A DNA stretch of 64,000 nt from Candidatus Hamiltonella defensa 5AT (Acyrthosiphon pisum) (GCF_000021705.1 NC_012751.1:1538006-1602005); one strand, 5' to 3'. Shown: positions 43,112-53,323, numbered from the stretch's first letter. Translations and numbers: made by a program. Notes: generated from the sequence alone by a model not told the origin.

Positions 43112-44218
43112 ATGAAATTTATTATTGAGCGTGAACATTTATTAAAACCATTACAACAGGTTATCAGCCCTTTATCCGCGCGTCCGACGATGCCTATTCT
43201 TGGAAACTTACTATTACAGGTCAATGAGAATGTGTTGTTCTTGACGGCTACTGATCTACAAATGGAGATGGTCGTTCGAGTGGTTTTATCTCATTCTGAT
43301 TTGCATGAGTCAGGTTCTACCACCGTTCCCGCTCGCAAGTTTTTTGATATTTGGCGAGGGTTGTTAGAAGGATCGACCATCACCGTAACCCTGGATGGTG
43401 ATCGCTTACTTGTCTATTCAGGGCGAAGTCGATTTTCGCTTTCTACTTTACCCTCATCTGGTTTCCCTGGTTTAGATGACTGGAAAACTCAGGTCGCATT
43501 TTCGTTACCCCAAGAGACATTAAAAAAATTAATTGATGCCACTCAGTTTTCCATGGCACATCAAGATGTCCGTTATTATCTCAACGGAATGCTCTTCGAA
43601 ACAGAAAATAAAGAGTTACGTACTGTTGCAACGGACGGACATCGTTTGGCAGTGTGTTCTATGTCTACCGATGAGACTTTGCCTTCCTATTCAGTCATAG
43701 TGCCTCGCAAAGGAGTGATAGAATTAGGACGTTTATTAGAGGCCAGCGTTCATCCTGTAAAGTTGCACATCGGTGAGCATAATATTCGAGCTCATCTGGA
43801 TAATTTGACCTTCACCTGTAAATTAATCGATGCGCGTTTCCCTGATTATCGTCGGGTTCTTCCAAAAAATCCGAATAAAATACTTGAAGCAAAATGTGAC
43901 CTTCTCAAGCAGGCTTTTTCCCGAGTGGCTATTTTATCGAATGAAAAATTTCGGGGGGTGCGGCTTTATCTGAGCCATAATCAAATGAAAATAACGGCCA
44001 ATAATCCGGAACAAGAAGAAGCAGAAGAAATTTTAGATATTGAATACGAGGGAGAAGAACTCGAAATTGGTTTAAACGTAAGTTATATACTCGATATTCT
44101 CAATATTTTGAAATGTGACAAAGTCCGTTTTCTGTTGATCAATGCGGCCAGTAGCCTGCAAATTGAAGATCATTCAAGTCAGATGGTGAGCTATATTCTC
44201 ATGCCGATGCGGCTTTAA
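43112..44218 (+). CDS. dnaN: DNA polymerase III beta sliding clamp
   Basis: DnaN is the ring-shaped processivity factor of DNA polymerase III. Three clamp repeats are present; markers are MKFIIEREHLLKPLQQVISP, RPTMPILGNLLLQV, TDGHRLAVCSM and the C-terminal SYILMPMRL that forms the partner-binding pocket. The 368 residues match E. coli (366). It is 16 bases after dnaA and 18 before recF. Confidence 0.97.
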   Translation: MKFIIEREHLLKPLQQVISPLSARPTMPILGNLLLQVNENVLFLTATDLQMEMVVRVVLSHSDLHESGSTTVPARKFFDIWRGLLEGSTITVTLDGDRLLVYSGRSRFSLSTLPSSGFPGLDDWKTQVAFSLPQETLKKLIDATQFSMAHQDVRYYLNGMLFETENKELRTVATDGHRLAVCSMSTDETLPSYSVIVPRKGVIELGRLLEASVHPVKLHIGEHNIRAHLDNLTFTCKLIDARFPDYRRVLPKNPNKILEAKCDLLKQAFSRVAILSNEKFRGVRLYLSHNQMKITANNPEQEEAEEILDIEYEGEELEIGLNVSYILDILNILKCDKVRFLLINAASSLQIEDHSSQMVSYILMPMRL

Positions 44219-44236
44219 TGTTGATATGAGCATTCA

Positions 44237-45316
44237 ATGGCATTAACACGATTACTGATTCGTGATTTTCGTAATATCGCTTACGCGGACCTATTTTTGG
44301 GAGTAAAGTTTAATTTTTTTATCGGCAGGAATGGCTCAGGTAAAACCAACTTACTAGAAGCGATTTATACTTTGGGTCATGGTAAGGGGTTTCGCACTTC
44401 ACAAACGGGACATCTTATTCGTCATGATGCTCATGAGTTTGTGCTGCATGCGAGGCTAAAAAAAGATCATGAAACCGCGCTCATCGGTTTAAGCAAAAAT
44501 CGTCAAGGCGAAACACAAGTACGTATCGATGGATCGAGCAGACATAAGTTCGCTGATTTGGCGAAAATGCTTCCGATACAATTAATGACACCTGAAGGTT
44601 TTTCTTTACTCCTTGGCGGCCCTAAGTTTCGGCGGGCTTTTCTGGATTGGGGCTGTTTCCATCATCAATCCGAGTTTTTCAATGTATGGGCAAATTTTAA
44701 AAAATTACTCAGACAACGCAACGCCTTACTACAGAACATCAACTGTTATGATCATATCTATCCTTGGGATAAAGAACTGATTCCTCTGGCTCAACGTATC
44801 AGCTAATGGCGAAAAAAATACATTGAAATGCTTGTACCCCATATTACTGCCCGTTGTGCAGTATTACTGCCGGAGCTGTCACTGAACTTCTCTTTTCAAC
44901 AGGGCTGGGATCCGAATCGGGCATATGGCGAGTTATTAAAAAATCAGTTTGAACGCGATAAAATACTGGCTTACACCAACTATGGCCCTCATAAAGCAGA
45001 TTTTCGTGTCAGAGCAGAGGGCAAAACGGTAGAAAATATATTGTCAAGAGGCCAGCTAAAATTATTGATCTGCGCACTTCGATTAGCACAGGGCGAATTG
45101 TTGACCCAGCAAACCGGGCTAAATTGTTTTTATTTGCTGGATGATTTTCCTTCTGAATTAGATGCGACTAGAGGACGGTTATTAATCGAATGTTTGAAAT
45201 CGACTCAAGCGCAATTTTTCATCAATACCATCAACAACGAATCTATCGTTGACATGGTCAATGACACCTCAAAAATATTTCTTGTCGAAGACGGCAAAAT
45301 AGCGCTTCAACCATAA
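44237..45316 (+). pseudogene. recF: RecF, interrupted by one in-frame TAA
   Basis: RecF is an SMC-like ATPase that, with RecO and RecR, loads RecA at gaps. The full frame would be 359 residues (E. coli 357), but codon 190 is TAA: PWDKELIPLAQRIS, stop, WRKKYIEMLVPHITARC. The frame does not change. Before the stop are Walker A (FIGRNGSGKTNLLEAIY) and the arm; after it are the signature motif (LSRGQLKLLICALRLAQGEL) and Walker B (YLLDDFPSELDATRGRLL). Neither half can form an ATP site alone, so RecF is probably lost unless the stop is read through. The rest is well conserved, suggesting a recent mutation. Translation of gyrB downstream does not depend on it. Confidence 0.92.
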
Positions 45317-45340
45317 AGTCAACATTAAGAGAGAAACTGA

Positions 45341-47755
45341 ATGTCAAATACTTATGATTCATCAAATATCAAGGTATTAAAAGGGCTGGATGCCGTTCGT
45401 AAACGTCCAGGGATGTATATTGGTGATACAGATGATGGGACCGGTTTACACCATATGGTGTTTGAGGTTGTGGATAACGCGATCGACGAATCCCTTGCTG
45501 GATATTGTAAAAAAATCACGGTCATTATTCATGAGGATAATTCTGTGTCAGTAGAAGATGATGGTCGAGGCATTCCGACCGGTATTCACGAGGAAGAAGG
45601 AGTTTCGGCAGCCGAGGTCATCATGACTGTCTTGCATGCTGGCGGTAAATTTGATGACAACTCCTATAAAGTGTCAGGCGGATTGCATGGTGTAGGGGTT
45701 TCAGTGGTGAACGCCTTATCTGAAAAATTAGAGCTGACTATTTCTCGTGAAGGCTCGATACACCAACAAACTTATGTCATGGGTGAGCCGCAAGCTCCTT
45801 TAAAAGTGATGGGTAAAACGGAATTGACAGGAACCAGGGTCCGTTTTTGGCCGAGTCTAAAAACATTTACCAACCAAACGGAATTTCAATACGATATTTT
45901 GGCAAAGCGTTTACGCGAGCTGTCTTTTCTTAATTCTGGTGTTTTCATTTGCCTTGAAGACAAACGCAACGATCAAGAAAAGCATTTTCACTATGAAGGC
46001 GGTATTCAAGCTTTTGTGACATATTTAAACAAAAATAAAACCCCCATCCACCCAAAGGTATTTTATTTTTCGACTGTCAAAGATGACATTGGTGTAGAAG
46101 TCGCTCTGCAGTGGAACGATGGATTTCAGGAAAATATCTACTGCTTTACCAATAACATCCCACAGAGGGATGGCGGCACCCATTTGGTCGGTTTCCGAGC
46201 CGCGATGACCCGCACCATGAACAGTTATATGGAAAAAGAAGGTTTCAGCAAAAAATCAAAAATCAATGCGACTGGAGACGATGCGCGTGAAGGTTTAATC
46301 GCGGTCATTTCAGTCAAAGTGCCGGATCCCAAATTTTCCTCTCAAACCAAAGACAAGCTGGTGTCTTCTGAGGTCAAAACCGCGGTTGAAACCTTGATGA
46401 ATGAAAAACTGGTCGAGTATCTTCTTGAAAATCCGTCTGATGCAAAAACAATTGTCAATAAAATTATCGATGCGGCGCGTGCCCGTGAAGCGGCCCGTAA
46501 AGCTCGTGAAATGACAAGACGTAAAGGTGCCTTGGATCTCGCCGGTTTGCCTGGGAAATTGGCGGATTGCCAGGAGCGTGATCCGGCTTTATCTGAAATT
46601 TATCTGGTAGAAGGCGACTCAGCAGGCGGATCTGCAAAACAGGGCCGAAACCGTAAAAATCAAGCCATTCTGCCTTTAAAGGGAAAAATCTTGAACGTAG
46701 AGAAAGCGCGTTTTGACAAAATGCTGGCTTCTGAAGAAGTCGCTACGCTCATCACGGCCTTAGGCTGTGGGATAGGCAGAGACGAATATAATCCCGACAA
46801 ATTGCGTTACCACAGCATTATTATTATGACGGATGCGGATATCGATGGCTCACATATCCGTACTTTATTGTTGACTTTTTTTTACCGACAAATGCCTGAA
46901 TTGATTGAACGAGGACATATTTTTATTGCACAACCTCCTTTATACAAAGTGAAAAAAGGCAAGCAGGAACAATACATCAAAGATGATGATGCCATGGAAA
47001 AGTACCAGATGTCTTTAGCCTTGGAAGGCGTCAAATTTCATACTCATCCCCAGGCGCCTGCGCTTTCTGGTGCCTCGCTCGAAAAATTGGTGCATCAACA
47101 CTATAGTGTGCAGAAAACGCTTAATCGAATGGAACGTCGATATCCTCGGGCGCTTTTAAATCAGATGATCTATCAACCAACCTTACAGGAAGGCGACCTC
47201 AAAGATTCCGAAAAACTTCAAGCCTGGATGACCCTGCTGGTGGATAAATTAAACGAAAAAGAAACGCAAGGCAGTCATTATATTTTTGTATTGAATAAAA
47301 ATACAGAGAACGAAATATATGACCCTGTATTGAAAATTCGTACCCATGGTGTTGACACGGACTATCTGCTCGATCTGCACTTTATTCAAAGTAGCGAATA
47401 TCAAAAAATCTGTCACTGGGGCGATCAATTACGAGATCTGTTAGAACCTGGTGCTTTCCTTCAACGAGGAGAAAAAAAGACCTGTATCAACAGTTTTGAA
47501 GAGGCCCTGGATTGGCTGATGAAAGAATCTCGTCGTGGCTTGGCCATTCAGCGCTACAAAGGATTGGGAGAAATGAATCCGGGCCAGCTCTGGGAGACCA
47601 CCATGGACCCAGAAACGCGTCGCATGCTACAGGTCAGGATAAAAGACGCGATCGCCGCAGATCAATTGTTTACAACGTTGATGGGAGATGCGGTAGAGCC
47701 TAGACGAAATTTTATCGAAGAGAACGCTTTAAAAGCGGCTAATATTGATATTTAA
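45341..47755 (+). CDS. gyrB: DNA gyrase subunit B
   Basis: GyrB is the ATPase subunit of gyrase, which introduces negative supercoils. The GHKL ATP site is seen in VVDNAIDESLAGYC and DDGRGIPTGIHEEEG, and GGLHGVGVSVVNALS; the TOPRIM acidic centre is EIYLVEGDSAGGSAKQGRNR and IIMTDADIDGSHIRTLLLTF. The 804 residues equal E. coli, including the Gram-negative insert near 560-730. It is the last gene of the dnaA operon; 155 bases without a recognised gene follow. Confidence 0.98.
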   Translation: MSNTYDSSNIKVLKGLDAVRKRPGMYIGDTDDGTGLHHMVFEVVDNAIDESLAGYCKKITVIIHEDNSVSVEDDGRGIPTGIHEEEGVSAAEVIMTVLHAGGKFDDNSYKVSGGLHGVGVSVVNALSEKLELTISREGSIHQQTYVMGEPQAPLKVMGKTELTGTRVRFWPSLKTFTNQTEFQYDILAKRLRELSFLNSGVFICLEDKRNDQEKHFHYEGGIQAFVTYLNKNKTPIHPKVFYFSTVKDDIGVEVALQWNDGFQENIYCFTNNIPQRDGGTHLVGFRAAMTRTMNSYMEKEGFSKKSKINATGDDAREGLIAVISVKVPDPKFSSQTKDKLVSSEVKTAVETLMNEKLVEYLLENPSDAKTIVNKIIDAARAREAARKAREMTRRKGALDLAGLPGKLADCQERDPALSEIYLVEGDSAGGSAKQGRNRKNQAILPLKGKILNVEKARFDKMLASEEVATLITALGCGIGRDEYNPDKLRYHSIIIMTDADIDGSHIRTLLLTFFYRQMPELIERGHIFIAQPPLYKVKKGKQEQYIKDDDAMEKYQMSLALEGVKFHTHPQAPALSGASLEKLVHQHYSVQKTLNRMERRYPRALLNQMIYQPTLQEGDLKDSEKLQAWMTLLVDKLNEKETQGSHYIFVLNKNTENEIYDPVLKIRTHGVDTDYLLDLHFIQSSEYQKICHWGDQLRDLLEPGAFLQRGEKKTCINSFEEALDWLMKESRRGLAIQRYKGLGEMNPGQLWETTMDPETRRMLQVRIKDAIAADQLFTTLMGDAVEPRRNFIEENALKAANIDI

Positions 47756-47910
47756 CGTTAATTTCATGCTGCCCTAATAGTATGAGCGCATTCGAATGAA
47801 TGAAAGAAAAAGAATAGATGACACAACGACGGCATACCAAATCGCACATAAGCGACACAGTCGATTAATATTTTACGCTGAACGTGCACTGCCTTGTCGA
47901 TAAAAATACA

Positions 47911-48651
47911 TTATTTTTTTGAATTTATTGGAGATTTTTTAATACAGGTCAATATACCGCGTAGAATATTGAGCTCCTTATTCTCTAGGCGAGCACGTGT
48001 AAATAATCGCCGTAACTGATGCATCATTTGTCTTGGACGAGCCGGATGAATAAAACCAACGTGCAGCAAAACTTCTTCTAAATGTTGATAAAAACATTCT
48101 AACTCGTTGACTAAAGGGTAATTGGGTATTTTGGATATCTGAGATTCAGAGGCGCTTTTCAAATAAGCAAGTCTGATTTCATAAGACAAAATTTGGACTG
48201 CCATTGCTAAATTCAGAGAGCTGTATTCTGGGTTAGTAGGGATGACCACATGATAGTGGCATTTTTGCAATTCGAGATTGCTCAAACCTGTCCGCTCACA
48301 GCCAAACACTAATGCAACAGGGCCGCTCTCGGCCTGATGAAGACTATATAGTGCGCATTGTTTGGGATCTATTTCCGGCCAGGATAAAGTTCGTGAACGC
48401 GCGCTGGCGCCTATCACCAGATTGCATTCAGCCAAGGCAGTATCTAGAGTGTCTACCAGAGTAGACCGCTCGATCAGATCAGCGGCCCCAGCCGCCAATG
48501 ATATGGTTTTTGCGTCCGGTTTTTTGGATGGATTGACTAAATAGAGATCACTCAATCCCATGGTTTTCATTGCTCTTGCGACAGAGCCTATATTGCCAGG
48601 GTGAGAAGTTTCAACCAAAACAATACGAATATTGTGCAATATACGAACCAT
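47911..48651 (-). CDS. trmJ: tRNA (Cm/Um32) methyltransferase TrmJ
   Basis: TrmJ 2'-O-methylates position 32 of several tRNAs. SPOUT features are seen: VLVETSHPGNIGSVARAMKT, SLAAGAADLIE, PVALVFGCERTGLSNLELQK and ANPEYSSLNLAMAVQ-like PTNPEYSSLNLAMAVQILSY in the knot. The C-terminal LRRLFTRARLENKELNILRG is conserved. I prefer the start at 48651 (MVRILHNIRIVL); 48663 adds four residues. It is divergent from suhB, as in E. coli. Confidence 0.94.
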   Translation of the reverse strand: MVRILHNIRIVLVETSHPGNIGSVARAMKTMGLSDLYLVNPSKKPDAKTISLAAGAADLIERSTLVDTLDTALAECNLVIGASARSRTLSWPEIDPKQCALYSLHQAESGPVALVFGCERTGLSNLELQKCHYHVVIPTNPEYSSLNLAMAVQILSYEIRLAYLKSASESQISKIPNYPLVNELECFYQHLEEVLLHVGFIHPARPRQMMHQLRRLFTRARLENKELNILRGILTCIKKSPINSKK

Positions 48652-48805
48652 AAAAATACTCAATTAAAAAGTGAATTTTATCACATGATGACCTTTGCTA
48701 CTCTTTCATGATTTTATTGAAATGTGTATACTCGCCCGCTTTTGGCTATGGGTTCTTGATTTATAGATCTCTTGCTCTTTAACATCTGTTTATGGATACC
48801 AATCA

Positions 48806-49597
48806 ATGCACCCGATGCTCAATATCGCCATACGCGCGACCCGAAAAGCAGGGAATTTTATTGCTAAATGTTATGAAACTCCCTCTTATAATCAAGAAAA
48901 TAATGAGTTTGTCTCCTTTGTCCAACAACAAGCAGCGCAGAGGATCATTGAAACAATTCATCAATCCTATCCCACTCACATTGTGACCACAAAATATGAC
49001 GATGCAATACCTGAGAAAGAGTCTGATATGAAATGGATAGTGGATCCAATAAACGGTATAAATAATTTCCTGAAACGCCTCCCTCATTTTTCCATTTCTG
49101 TTGCTTTACGTGTCAAAGGACGGACAGAAATAGCCATCATTTATGATCCTATTCGTAATGAATTGTTTACTACCACTCGAGGGCAAGGTGCTCAGCTTAA
49201 TGGTTATCGTCTCCGCATGAACAATAAAACGAAGGATCTCACAGGCAGTACAATCAGTACTCTTTTATCTATCGATCAAAAAAAGCACGCACCTCATGAG
49301 CTGAGCCAATTGATCATGTTGCTTATCAACAAAAAAATGAATTTTCATTGTTCGGGCTCGTCTGCCCTCGATTTTGCCTATGTCGCCGCAGGCCGTTTGG
49401 ACAGTTTTTTCGCTATCGCCATTAAAAAACAGGATTTTTGGGGGGGAGAAATGTTGGTGAGTGAGGCAGGTGGGCTGGTCACCGATCTTTCAGGGGGCCA
49501 TGATCATGAGATATCTGAGAATATCATTGCGGCTCACCCCATGATGATCAAAGCGTTACTGAAAGCCATCGGTGAAATAAAAATGGACAAAGAATAG
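48806..49597 (+). CDS. suhB: SuhB, inositol-monophosphatase fold with lost metal ligands
   Basis: In E. coli SuhB is an inositol-1-monophosphatase and, independently, an rRNA antitermination factor working with the Nus proteins. This protein (263 residues, E. coli 267) clearly is SuhB: MHPMLNIAIRATRKAGNFIA, RLPHFSISVALRVKGRTEIA and NELFTTTRGQGAQLNGYRLR. The catalytic motifs are degraded. TEESG has become TKYDDA (residues 62-67), DPLDGTTNF has become DPINGINNF (second metal Asp to Asn83), and WDFAAGE has become QDFWGGE. Asp80 and Asp210 remain. Loss of phosphatase activity with retention of the rRNA role is inferred. Confidence 0.9.
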   Translation: MHPMLNIAIRATRKAGNFIAKCYETPSYNQENNEFVSFVQQQAAQRIIETIHQSYPTHIVTTKYDDAIPEKESDMKWIVDPINGINNFLKRLPHFSISVALRVKGRTEIAIIYDPIRNELFTTTRGQGAQLNGYRLRMNNKTKDLTGSTISTLLSIDQKKHAPHELSQLIMLLINKKMNFHCSGSSALDFAYVAAGRLDSFFAIAIKKQDFWGGEMLVSEAGGLVTDLSGGHDHEISENIIAAHPMMIKALLKAIGEIKMDKE

Positions 49598-49686
49598 AAA
49601 AAGATAAAACTGAATGTCTTTTTTAACTATTCTGGCGCCCCCCGTACATAAAAAACAAGGAGGGGCCCCAGCCACTCTGATAAAAA

Positions 49687-51084
49687 CTATATTTTTTTGT
49701 TTCCGACCATATCCTCTGGGCGCACCCACTTTTCAAACTGTTCCTCCGTCAGATAGCCCAATGTTAACGCCGATGCTTTAAGCGTAAGACCTTTTTTATG
49801 TGCTAACTTCGCAATGTCCGCCGCTTTGTCATAACCAATATGCGTATTCAACGCCGTCACTAACATCAGTGAATCATTTAATAACTTTGTGATACGTGTT
49901 CTGTTAGGTTGAATATCTTTTGCACAATATTGGTTAAACCCATGTATGCCATCTGATAATAATTCCATAGATTGCAGATAGTTATAAATAATCATGGGGC
50001 GGAATACATTCAATTCAAAATTACCTGAAGCCCCACCAATGTTAATCGCGACATCATTTCCCATCACCTGAGCACATAACATGGTCATGGCTTCACATTG
50101 GGTAGGATTGACTTTACCTGGCATGATCGAGCTGCCAGGCTCATTTTCAGGAATAATAATTTCGCCAATCCCAGAACGAGGGCCAGATGCAAGCCATCTG
50201 ATATCATTGGCAATTTTCATTAAGGACGCGGCCAGACCTTTTATTGCACCATGCCCATGCACCAACGCATCACAGGTCGCCAACGCTTCAAATTTATTTG
50301 GCGCGCTGACAAAGGGCTCTTTTGTCATCTCTGAGATTTTTTTCGCGACACGTTCAGCATATTCTGGATGTGTATTTAACCCAGTGCCTACGGCTGTCCC
50401 GCCTAATGCCAGCTCATAAAGATGCGGTAAAGTGGCTTGAATATGATCGATGCTATGAGACAGCATCGCGGCCCAACCTGATATTTCTTGGCCTAAAGTG
50501 AGCGGCGTGGCATCTTGCAAATGCGTGCGGCCGATTTTCACAATAGAATGGAACTCAGCTGATTGTTCTTGAAAAGTTTTTTGTAATATTTTTAATTGCA
50601 ATAATAAATTTTTCTTAAGCGCACACACAACAGATATGTGCATGGCGGTTGGAAAAACATCATTAGAACTTTGGCTTTTATTCACATCGTCATTAGGATG
50701 GACCAAACGCGCCATGCCTCTTTTGCCGCCTAAAATTTCACTGGCTCTATTGGCGAGAACTTCATTGATATTCATATTGGTTTGTGTGCCAGATCCTGTT
50801 TGCCAAACAGATAAAGGGAATTCGCCAATATGTTTTTTTTCTATAATTTCTTGGGCTGCTTTAATAATGGCCTCGCCCTTTGCTTTTTCTAAACATCCCA
50901 AATCGATATTCACTTGAGCGGTGGCATGTTTCACGATGGCGAGCGCTTCAATCAATAAAACCGGCATTTTTTCAGTAGAAATAGAAAAATGCTGTAATGA
51001 ACGCTGAGTTTGAGCGCCCCATAATTGCCCATCCGGTACTTCTATAGAACCCATGGCATCTTTTTCAATACGTTTTGTGAGCAT
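49687..51084 (-). CDS. fumC: Fumarate hydratase class II
   Basis: FumC interconverts fumarate and malate in the TCA cycle without an iron-sulfur cluster. The superfamily signature GSSIMPGKVNPTQ is intact, as are GSGTQTNMNINEVLANRA, HPNDDVNKSQSSNDVFPTAM and KIGRTHLQDATPLTLGQE. The start at 51084 gives MLTKRIEKDAMGSIEVPDGQ; the longer frame to 51111 overlaps the nadA stop and adds nine unlikely residues. Length 465 against 467 in E. coli. It lies downstream of nadA on the same strand. Confidence 0.96.
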   Translation of the reverse strand: MLTKRIEKDAMGSIEVPDGQLWGAQTQRSLQHFSISTEKMPVLLIEALAIVKHATAQVNIDLGCLEKAKGEAIIKAAQEIIEKKHIGEFPLSVWQTGSGTQTNMNINEVLANRASEILGGKRGMARLVHPNDDVNKSQSSNDVFPTAMHISVVCALKKNLLLQLKILQKTFQEQSAEFHSIVKIGRTHLQDATPLTLGQEISGWAAMLSHSIDHIQATLPHLYELALGGTAVGTGLNTHPEYAERVAKKISEMTKEPFVSAPNKFEALATCDALVHGHGAIKGLAASLMKIANDIRWLASGPRSGIGEIIIPENEPGSSIMPGKVNPTQCEAMTMLCAQVMGNDVAINIGGASGNFELNVFRPMIIYNYLQSMELLSDGIHGFNQYCAKDIQPNRTRITKLLNDSLMLVTALNTHIGYDKAADIAKLAHKKGLTLKASALTLGYLTEEQFEKWVRPEDMVGNKKI

Positions 51085-51107
51085 GACGACTCCAGTTGAT
51101 ACTAGGA

Positions 51108-52169
51108 TCAAATCCTTTCTGAGGTGCTTTTGAAAGAGGATTTTAATGAATTGGCAAAATCTAACATGCGATTTAAAGGAATCAATGCTTTTTCAATCAA
51201 TCCCTTTTCAACAAAAATTTCATGAGGGCTGCTCTGTGCTTCTAGTGCCTCGGCCATGGCTTGTAAACCATTCATCGCCATCCAAGGGCAATGAGCACAA
51301 CTTTTACATGTTGCGCCTTCACCGGCTGTAGGGGCGGCCAATAGCGTTTTATCAGGGCACATTTTCTGCATTTTATAAAAAATCCCTCGGTCTGTCGCAA
51401 CGATCAAAGTTTGATGAGGTAAGCTTTTGGCCGATTGAATCAGCTGGCTGGTTGATCCCACGGCATCTGCCAACTCGACCACCGTTTGAGGAGATTCTGG
51501 GTGCACTAATACCGCCGCGTCAGGATAAAGCGCCTTCATTTGAACTAAGGCCTGTGTTTTAAATTCATCATGAACAATACAAGCCCCTTGCCAGCAAAGG
51601 ATATCTGCCCCCGTTTTTTTTTGAACATAATGTCCTAAATGTTTATCTGGCGCCCAAATGATTTTTTCCCCTAAATCGTCCAGATGTTCTATCAATTCCA
51701 CCGCAATACTTGAGGTGACGACCCAATCTGCTCTTGCTTTGACGGCGGCCGAGGTGTTGGCGTAGACCACCACGGTACGATCAGAATAATCATCACAAAA
51801 AGCGCTAAATGCATCGGCAGGGCAACCTAAATCCAAAGAGCATTCTGCTTTTAGCGTCGGCATCAATACCGTTTTTTCTGGGCTCAAAATTTTAGCCGTT
51901 TCCCCCATAAAACGAACGCCGGCAACCAATAAAGTCGATGCAGGGTGATGACAACCAAAACGCGCCATTTCTAATGAGTCGGCGACACAACCCCCTGTTT
52001 CTTCTGCCAAAGATTGAATATCTGGGCTGGTGTAATAGTGCGCGACCAATACCGCATTCCTTTTTTTTAACAATCCTTTGATTTTTTCACGATAAAATAC
52101 GGTTTCATTCTGGCTCAATGAAACGGGAGCAGTAGGGAACGGATAATCAATTGAATTTAGATCTAACAT
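51108..52169 (-). CDS. nadA: Quinolinate synthase A
   Basis: NadA condenses iminoaspartate with dihydroxyacetone phosphate to quinolinate in NAD synthesis, using a [4Fe-4S] cluster. The candidate cluster cysteines are in ECSLDLGCPADAF, CWQGACIVHDEF and CKSCAHCPWMAMN. HYYTSPDIQSLAEETGGCVA and VAGVRFMGETAKILSPEKTV mark the active site. The 353 residues are close to E. coli (347). nadB is not visible here, so whether the pathway is complete is open. Confidence 0.95.
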   Translation of the reverse strand: MLDLNSIDYPFPTAPVSLSQNETVFYREKIKGLLKKRNAVLVAHYYTSPDIQSLAEETGGCVADSLEMARFGCHHPASTLLVAGVRFMGETAKILSPEKTVLMPTLKAECSLDLGCPADAFSAFCDDYSDRTVVVYANTSAAVKARADWVVTSSIAVELIEHLDDLGEKIIWAPDKHLGHYVQKKTGADILCWQGACIVHDEFKTQALVQMKALYPDAAVLVHPESPQTVVELADAVGSTSQLIQSAKSLPHQTLIVATDRGIFYKMQKMCPDKTLLAAPTAGEGATCKSCAHCPWMAMNGLQAMAEALEAQSSPHEIFVEKGLIEKALIPLNRMLDFANSLKSSFKSTSERI

Positions 52170-52418
52170 AGGTCATCGCTCATACATCGTTCAATTTTTT
52201 GCATTAAATGTCATATAGATTGCACTTGTTGACTTAAATTTTCAATAATCGAAAGGTACTCATTTATTCAATTTATGGGTTGTTGTGTAAAGTAGGTGTT
52301 TTTAAAGAGGGAATGTATGATAAAGTAATTCGAATATTTATTGAATGAGAATCTTATCTTTGAAGACCAATCAACAAATTGCATATTTGACTCAAAAAAA
52401 TCTTATTATAAAATTTAT

Positions 52419-53111
52419 CTAACGACTCCAAGCATGCAGTTTTTTATCTGCTTTTAAGGAGTTTAAAAGACTTTTTATCTCTTCATCGTTATATGTTGAA
52501 AGACCCTGTAATTTAGATAAATAATCATAATATCGATTTATCTTATAACTATTATTTTTATAAATACTTGCTATATTAGCATGTGTCAAATTGGTTTTTC
52601 CGAAAAGTTCCTCTTGAACTGTATAAAAAGCAGCTTGATCCACAAGACCCTTAAAATCTGTTTTCAGTAAATCATCTGTAGAATTTTCATCACTAAAACC
52701 ATGATCTTTCCCATGCTCTTCGCATATATTTCGGATTTTTGCAATTACTAGAAAATCATCTAATTTAAATTTAACATTTTCAAATAAAACGAAGGCCATC
52801 GCTATTCCAGTTACTTCTTCTTTTTTATTTGTATGCACCCCTTTTTTAAGATCATTGTATTTATTTCGACACTGGATCACTGTTTCAAGATTTATGTGTT
52901 TGATTTTTCTTAAATCATTTAGAAAATTTTCTCCCTGAGAACGTACATCTATTTTTTTAGAATTTAAAAAATTATTTAATTGAATATTGTTATTTGAATT
53001 TTTTATTTTTTTGAAAAATTTTTTCACTTTATTTAAAAGGTTGTTTTTTTGTGATGGAGTCTCAAAAACATATTTTCTATTGGTAGAAAAAAATGGAATT
53101 TTTATATGCAT
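52419..53111 (-). CDS. Unrecognised AT-rich orphan protein
   Basis: The 230-residue protein is not recognised. The start at 53111 (MHIKIPFFSTNRKYVFETPS) is chosen for its AGGTG ribosome site; the frame is open to 53198. It is lysine- and asparagine-rich with A/T-ending codons, clearly unlike its neighbours. No signal peptide or membrane helix is seen after this start. A basic N-terminal part (about 25-60) precedes a helical, more acidic part with a segment like GIAMAFVLFENVKFKLDDFL. Composition, orphan state and adjoining transposon debris suggest horizontal acquisition. A secreted effector is one possibility, with no motif to prove it. Confidence 0.6.
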   Translation of the reverse strand: MHIKIPFFSTNRKYVFETPSQKNNLLNKVKKFFKKIKNSNNNIQLNNFLNSKKIDVRSQGENFLNDLRKIKHINLETVIQCRNKYNDLKKGVHTNKKEEVTGIAMAFVLFENVKFKLDDFLVIAKIRNICEEHGKDHGFSDENSTDDLLKTDFKGLVDQAAFYTVQEELFGKTNLTHANIASIYKNNSYKINRYYDYLSKLQGLSTYNDEEIKSLLNSLKADKKLHAWSR

Positions 53112-53323
53112 AAACACCTCGATTAAAATATATAAATTATATTTGAATATTTTAATTGAAGTGTTTAATAAATTTTTACAAAAAACGCTCTTTTTCATCT
53201 ATAAGAGATCAAAATTAATCTGACTACTATAAATTTTTATGGAAAGAGCATAGCCGAATATGTTGTTTAATTTTAAAAAATAAATATATTGATATAAAAA
53301 TATACTGAAAAAATATTAAATCT

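Noticed and set aside
44800..44830. Two separate genes in place of recF
   Set aside because: Both halves are in one frame and align end to end with a single RecF; the second half has no ribosome site of its own.
49598..49686. GC-rich inverted repeat between suhB and fumC as a terminator
   Set aside because: Only about five adjoining pairs form around a long loop; too weak to list as a feature.
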